64,000 bases of DNA from Paraburkholderia hiiakae (GTDB lineage: Bacteria; Pseudomonadota; Gammaproteobacteria; Burkholderiales; Burkholderiaceae). Each line of letters opens with the position of its first letter. Position 1 is the first letter of the stretch. Shown here piece by piece: positions 61,332 through 64,000 of the stretch. The notes below the pieces were generated by a model that made no database searches, had not been told where the DNA came from, and saw nothing but the letters and a program-made list of their open reading frames with translations. Position numbers and translations under genes: made by a program. The stretch covers positions 310,001 through 374,000 of the forward strand of contig NZ_CAJHCQ010000004.1 in NCBI RefSeq assembly GCF_904848665.1, in the 5' to 3' direction.

Positions 61332-62192
61332 ATGAAGCGGGCTGGAAAACTCTTTTGGACCGGTGTGTTATCGGCGATGGTGAGCATGAGCGCCCCGGCG
61401 TTTGCCGACGGCAAGCCGACCTTGAAGATCGGTTATGTCGAAGGCTGGGACGACAGCGTAGCGACTTCGAACGTGGCCGCGCGCATCATCGAGAAGCGCT
61501 ATGGCTATCCGGTGCAGCTCGTGCCCGTTGCCGCCGGCATCATGTGGCAGGGCGTGGCGCGCGGCGACCTCGACGCGACGCTTTCCGCCTGGCTGCCCGT
61601 CACACAGGGCGCGTACTGGGCGCAATTCAAGGACAAGGTGGTCGACCTCGGCACGAACTTCCCGGGCGCGAAGATCGGCCTCGTGGTGCCTGACTACGTG
61701 AGCGCGAAGAGCATTGCCGATCTCAACGCGGACAAGTCGGCGTTCGGCGGGCGCATCGTCGGCATCGATGCGGGCGCGGGCGTGATGCGCAAGACCGACG
61801 AGGCGGTCAAGCAATACGACCTCAGCTACAGCGTGATGCCTAGTTCGGGCAGCGCGATGACGGCCGAACTGGCGCGCGACGTGGGTTCGAAAAAGCCCGT
61901 GATCGTCACGGGCTGGACCCCGCACTGGATGTTCGCCAAGTACAAGCTGCGCTTCCTCGACGATCCGAAGAACGTGTACGGCGCCGCCGAGCACGTGGAC
62001 AACGTCGCCAACCCTGAGCTTGAGAAGAAGGCTCCGCAGGTGGTGGCGTTCCTGAAGAACTTCCAGTGGAAGCCGGGTGAGATCGACAGCGTGATGCTCG
62101 CGATCCAGAACGGCGAGAAGCCCGACGCCGCCGCCGACACGTGGATCGCCGCGCATGGCGAGCGCGTGAATGCCTGGGCGGCCACGCAGTAG
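61332..62192 (+). CDS. glycine betaine ABC transporter, substrate-binding protein
   Basis: 286-aa periplasmic OpuAC-family protein with a signal peptide (about residues 1-25, ending PAFA). The opening GKPTLKIGYVEGWDDSVATS and the VIVTGWTPHWMFAKYKL block with aromatic residues fit quaternary ammonium binding. An ACAGGAGATCGACC ribosome site marks the ATG at 61332. The ATPase and permease genes follow. Its place beside gbcAB argues for glycine betaine, although choline or carnitine are possible. It resembles Pseudomonas CbcX/CaiX-type proteins more than E. coli ProX. Confidence 0.93.
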   Translation: MKRAGKLFWTGVLSAMVSMSAPAFADGKPTLKIGYVEGWDDSVATSNVAARIIEKRYGYPVQLVPVAAGIMWQGVARGDLDATLSAWLPVTQGAYWAQFKDKVVDLGTNFPGAKIGLVVPDYVSAKSIADLNADKSAFGGRIVGIDAGAGVMRKTDEAVKQYDLSYSVMPSSGSAMTAELARDVGSKKPVIVTGWTPHWMFAKYKLRFLDDPKNVYGAAEHVDNVANPELEKKAPQVVAFLKNFQWKPGEIDSVMLAIQNGEKPDAAADTWIAAHGERVNAWAATQ

Positions 62193-62422
62193 TCGTCAGC
62201 AATAAAACGGCAGGGGGCCCGCCGCGGCCCCGCCAGACCCGTGCCCGTTGGGGAGCGCGCGCGGTGCGATTGTGCACATGCAGCACGTGATTATCCTGAT
62301 GCGCCGCCGTGTCGCTTTTGCGTAAGCGTCTGTCGCAATACGCCATCCCGGCAGGGTTTTTTCTGGCAACCATGTAGACATACCGTGCGGGCCGGCGCCT
62401 GCCGTTCGAGGAGACGCAGTCG
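62193..62422. other. 230-base gap inside the transporter operon
   Basis: There is no open frame worth calling. It starts with a GC-rich GGGCCCGCCGCGGCCCC stretch that could form a partial attenuator structure, and a weakly AT-rich part lies before the ATPase gene. Different expression levels of binding protein and ATPase would fit such a gap. Confidence 0.4.
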
Positions 62423-63592
62423 ATGAAATCCCCCAAGATCGTGGTCGATGGATTATGCAAGGTGTTCGGGCCCAACCCGAAGCTTGCACGTGAGCTGCTT
62501 GCGAAGGGCGCAACGAAAGACGAGCTGTTCGCGAGGACCGGCTATGTGCTCGGCGTGAACAATGCCTCGTTCGAGGTGCACGAGGGCGAGATTTTCGTGC
62601 TGATGGGGCTTTCCGGCTCGGGCAAGTCCACGCTGATCCGGCTCATCAACCGGCTCGTGGAGCCCACCGCCGGCAAGGTCGTCATCGACGGGCGCGATAT
62701 CGCCGCCGTGCGGCGCTCGGAGCTGGTCTCGCTGCGCCGCACCGATATGAGCATGGTGTTCCAGTCGTTCGCGCTCATGCCGCAGCGCAGCGTGCTTGCG
62801 AACGCCGCGTTCGGCCTGGAAGTGGCGGGCGTGGGCCGCAAGGAGCGCGAGCGGCGCGCGCTCACCGTGCTGGAGCAGGTCGGCCTCGCGGCATTCGCGC
62901 AGAAGCTGCCCGCCGAGCTTTCGGGCGGCATGCAGCAGCGTGTCGGTCTCGCCCGCGCGCTCGCGGTGAATCCTTCGCTCATGATCATGGACGAAGCGTT
63001 CTCCGCGCTCGATCCGCTCAAGCGCAAGGAAATGCAGAACGTGCTGCTGCAACTGCAAAAGGAGCAGCGCCGCACGATCATGTTCGTCTCGCACGACCTC
63101 GAGGAGGCGCTGCGCATCGGCAGCCGAATCGCGATCATGGAAGGCGGACGCATCGTGCAGATTGGCACGCCGCAGGAAATCATCAGCAATCCTGCCGATG
63201 ATTATGTGCGCGCGTTCTTTGACGGCGTGGACACGAGCCGGTATCTCACGGCGGGCGATCTCATGCAGCGCGAAGCCGTGCCGCTCATTCGCTCGCTTGA
63301 CGCGAAGAGCGTGGCTTCGTCGCTCAACGGCAGTGCCGAATACGCTTTCGTGCTGGACGGGCAGCGGCGCATCAGCGGTTTCGTCACGCGCGATGCGATC
63401 GGCGCCGCGCAGCCATCGCTCAAGAAAGTCGAATGCATCACACTGGGCATGCCGCTGGAGCACGTCGTTACGCGCGTGTGCGCGAACACGACGGCGCTGC
63501 CCGTGGTCGACGACGAGGGCCGTTACTGCGGCTCCATCGATCAGGCCGCCGTTCTGAAGGTCATTACGCGCAATCGAGGTGCCCATGTCTGA
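62423..63592 (+). CDS. glycine betaine ABC transporter, ATP-binding protein
   Basis: 389-aa ProV/OpuAA-type ATPase. It has the Walker A motif GLSGSGKST, the signature LSGGMQQRVGLARAL and Walker B LMIMDEAFSALD, then a switch histidine in VSHDLEE. Two CBS domains follow (about residues 275-385), which in this family can sense ionic strength or nucleotides. The N-terminal KIVVDGLCKVFGPNPKLA is typical of ProV. GAGGAG precedes the ATG. Its 3' end overlaps the permease start by 8 bases. Confidence 0.94.
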   Translation: MKSPKIVVDGLCKVFGPNPKLARELLAKGATKDELFARTGYVLGVNNASFEVHEGEIFVLMGLSGSGKSTLIRLINRLVEPTAGKVVIDGRDIAAVRRSELVSLRRTDMSMVFQSFALMPQRSVLANAAFGLEVAGVGRKERERRALTVLEQVGLAAFAQKLPAELSGGMQQRVGLARALAVNPSLMIMDEAFSALDPLKRKEMQNVLLQLQKEQRRTIMFVSHDLEEALRIGSRIAIMEGGRIVQIGTPQEIISNPADDYVRAFFDGVDTSRYLTAGDLMQREAVPLIRSLDAKSVASSLNGSAEYAFVLDGQRRISGFVTRDAIGAAQPSLKKVECITLGMPLEHVVTRVCANTTALPVVDDEGRYCGSIDQAAVLKVITRNRGAHV

Positions 63593-64000
63593 GATCATTC
63601 CCGTCGGCCAGTGGGTCGATCAGTCGGTTCACTATCTGCTCGACCACGACGCCAACAGCTTCGATGCCGTCGGCCGGGCAATCGAGGGCTTCGCCGCACT
63701 CGTCGAGCACAGCTTGCAGGCCATCCCCATGTGGGCGCTCATGGCGTTCTTCATTGCAATCGGCCTGTGGCGCGTGGGCTGGCGCTTCGCCATCTTCGCG
63801 ACGTGCTCGCTATTGCTGATCTACGCCACCGGCTTCTGGGATCAGACCGTCGTGACGCTCGGCCTCACGCTCTCGTCAACGGTGATCAGCCTCGTGATCG
63901 GCATCCCGCTCGGTATCTGGACGGCGAAGAGCAAGGTCGTGCACACCATCGTGCGACCCATTCTCGACCTGATGCAGACCATGCCGGCCTTCGTCTATCT
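63585..64000 (+). CDS. glycine betaine ABC transporter permease, cut by the right edge
   Basis: Only the first 138 residues are in the window. The sequence starts SEIIPVGQWVDQSVHYLLDH and shows ProW-like helices (IPMWALMAFFIAIGLW, then STVISLVIGIPLGIWTAKSK) and the start of the permease coupling region, LDLMQTMPAFVYL. It overlaps the ATPase gene by 8 bases and forms the membrane channel of the importer. The rest lies outside. Confidence 0.92.
   Translation, partial: MSEIIPVGQWVDQSVHYLLDHDANSFDAVGRAIEGFAALVEHSLQAIPMWALMAFFIAIGLWRVGWRFAIFATCSLLLIYATGFWDQTVVTLGLTLSSTVISLVIGIPLGIWTAKSKVVHTIVRPILDLMQTMPAFVY

Noticed and set aside
1..64000. Mobile element, prophage, CRISPR or defence system
   Set aside because: No transposase, integrase, recombinase, spacer array or recognisable defence gene was found on either strand. 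Apart from the repeats noted, the window reads as ordinary metabolic chromosome.

Overview
The window is a high-GC, densely coded proteobacterial chromosome segment. Gene content and order point to Burkholderia sensu lato, most likely Paraburkholderia or Caballeronia: an H-NS-like protein of the short Burkholderia type, an OpcP-like porin, a MetR/MetE pair, and a glycine betaine demethylation island whose genes match those known from Pseudomonas and Burkholderia. This placement is inference from gene families and composition. No 16S or other marker gene is present, and I see no tRNA, rRNA, CRISPR array, prophage or insertion sequence.

Layout. (1) 1-7.6 kb is mixed accessory metabolism: an MFS exporter open at the left edge, a small exported protein, a phosphoesterase lipoprotein followed by a di-haem peroxidase, and then on the minus strand an epoxide-hydrolase-like enzyme, a cupin and an OsmC protein. 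(2) 7.6-12.9 kb is a six-gene minus-strand operon for a ba3-like haem-copper oxidase with three multi-haem c-type cytochromes. (3) 13.3-20.8 kb is a D-glucarate regulon: a GntR/FCD regulator, alpha-ketoglutarate semialdehyde dehydrogenase, an MFS permease, a lactonase, gudD and kdgD. Three copies of one 13-bp operator-like motif tie its promoters together. (4) 20.9-29.1 kb holds a truncated H-NS-like protein, a cytochrome b561 with a (TGGC)7 tract at its 5' end, a TMEM175 channel, a DUF4142 protein, an acyl-CoA ligase and the divergent metE/metR pair.

(5) From 29.3 kb to the right edge almost everything serves choline and glycine betaine use. ChoX and an APC permease come first, then betIBA with a BetI-like operator that recurs upstream of choX, and a porin. 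Next is sdaA-soxBDAG-folB-like-fdhA, which converts sarcosine to glycine, formaldehyde to formate and serine to pyruvate. It is followed by gbdR, glyA, a membrane-dipeptidase family protein, a DUF5943 protein, dgcAB, an ETF pair, gbcAB, and a ProU-type ABC importer that runs off the right edge. Together these encode import and the whole route choline -> betaine aldehyde -> glycine betaine -> dimethylglycine -> sarcosine -> glycine -> serine -> pyruvate.

A solitary gene for a repeat-rich, adhesin-like protein sits inside the choline region, between the choX/permease pair and betA. A large inverted repeat, with arms of about 220 bp that each contain a perfect 15-bp hairpin, separates the sox/fdhA block from the gbdR block.

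I did not find a clearly unprecedented system. The strongest leads are the two predicted regulons (GntR/FCD and BetI), the inverted repeat, the H-NS-like protein lacking its DNA-binding motif, the tetranucleotide repeat, the orphan ChoX and the isolated repeat protein.
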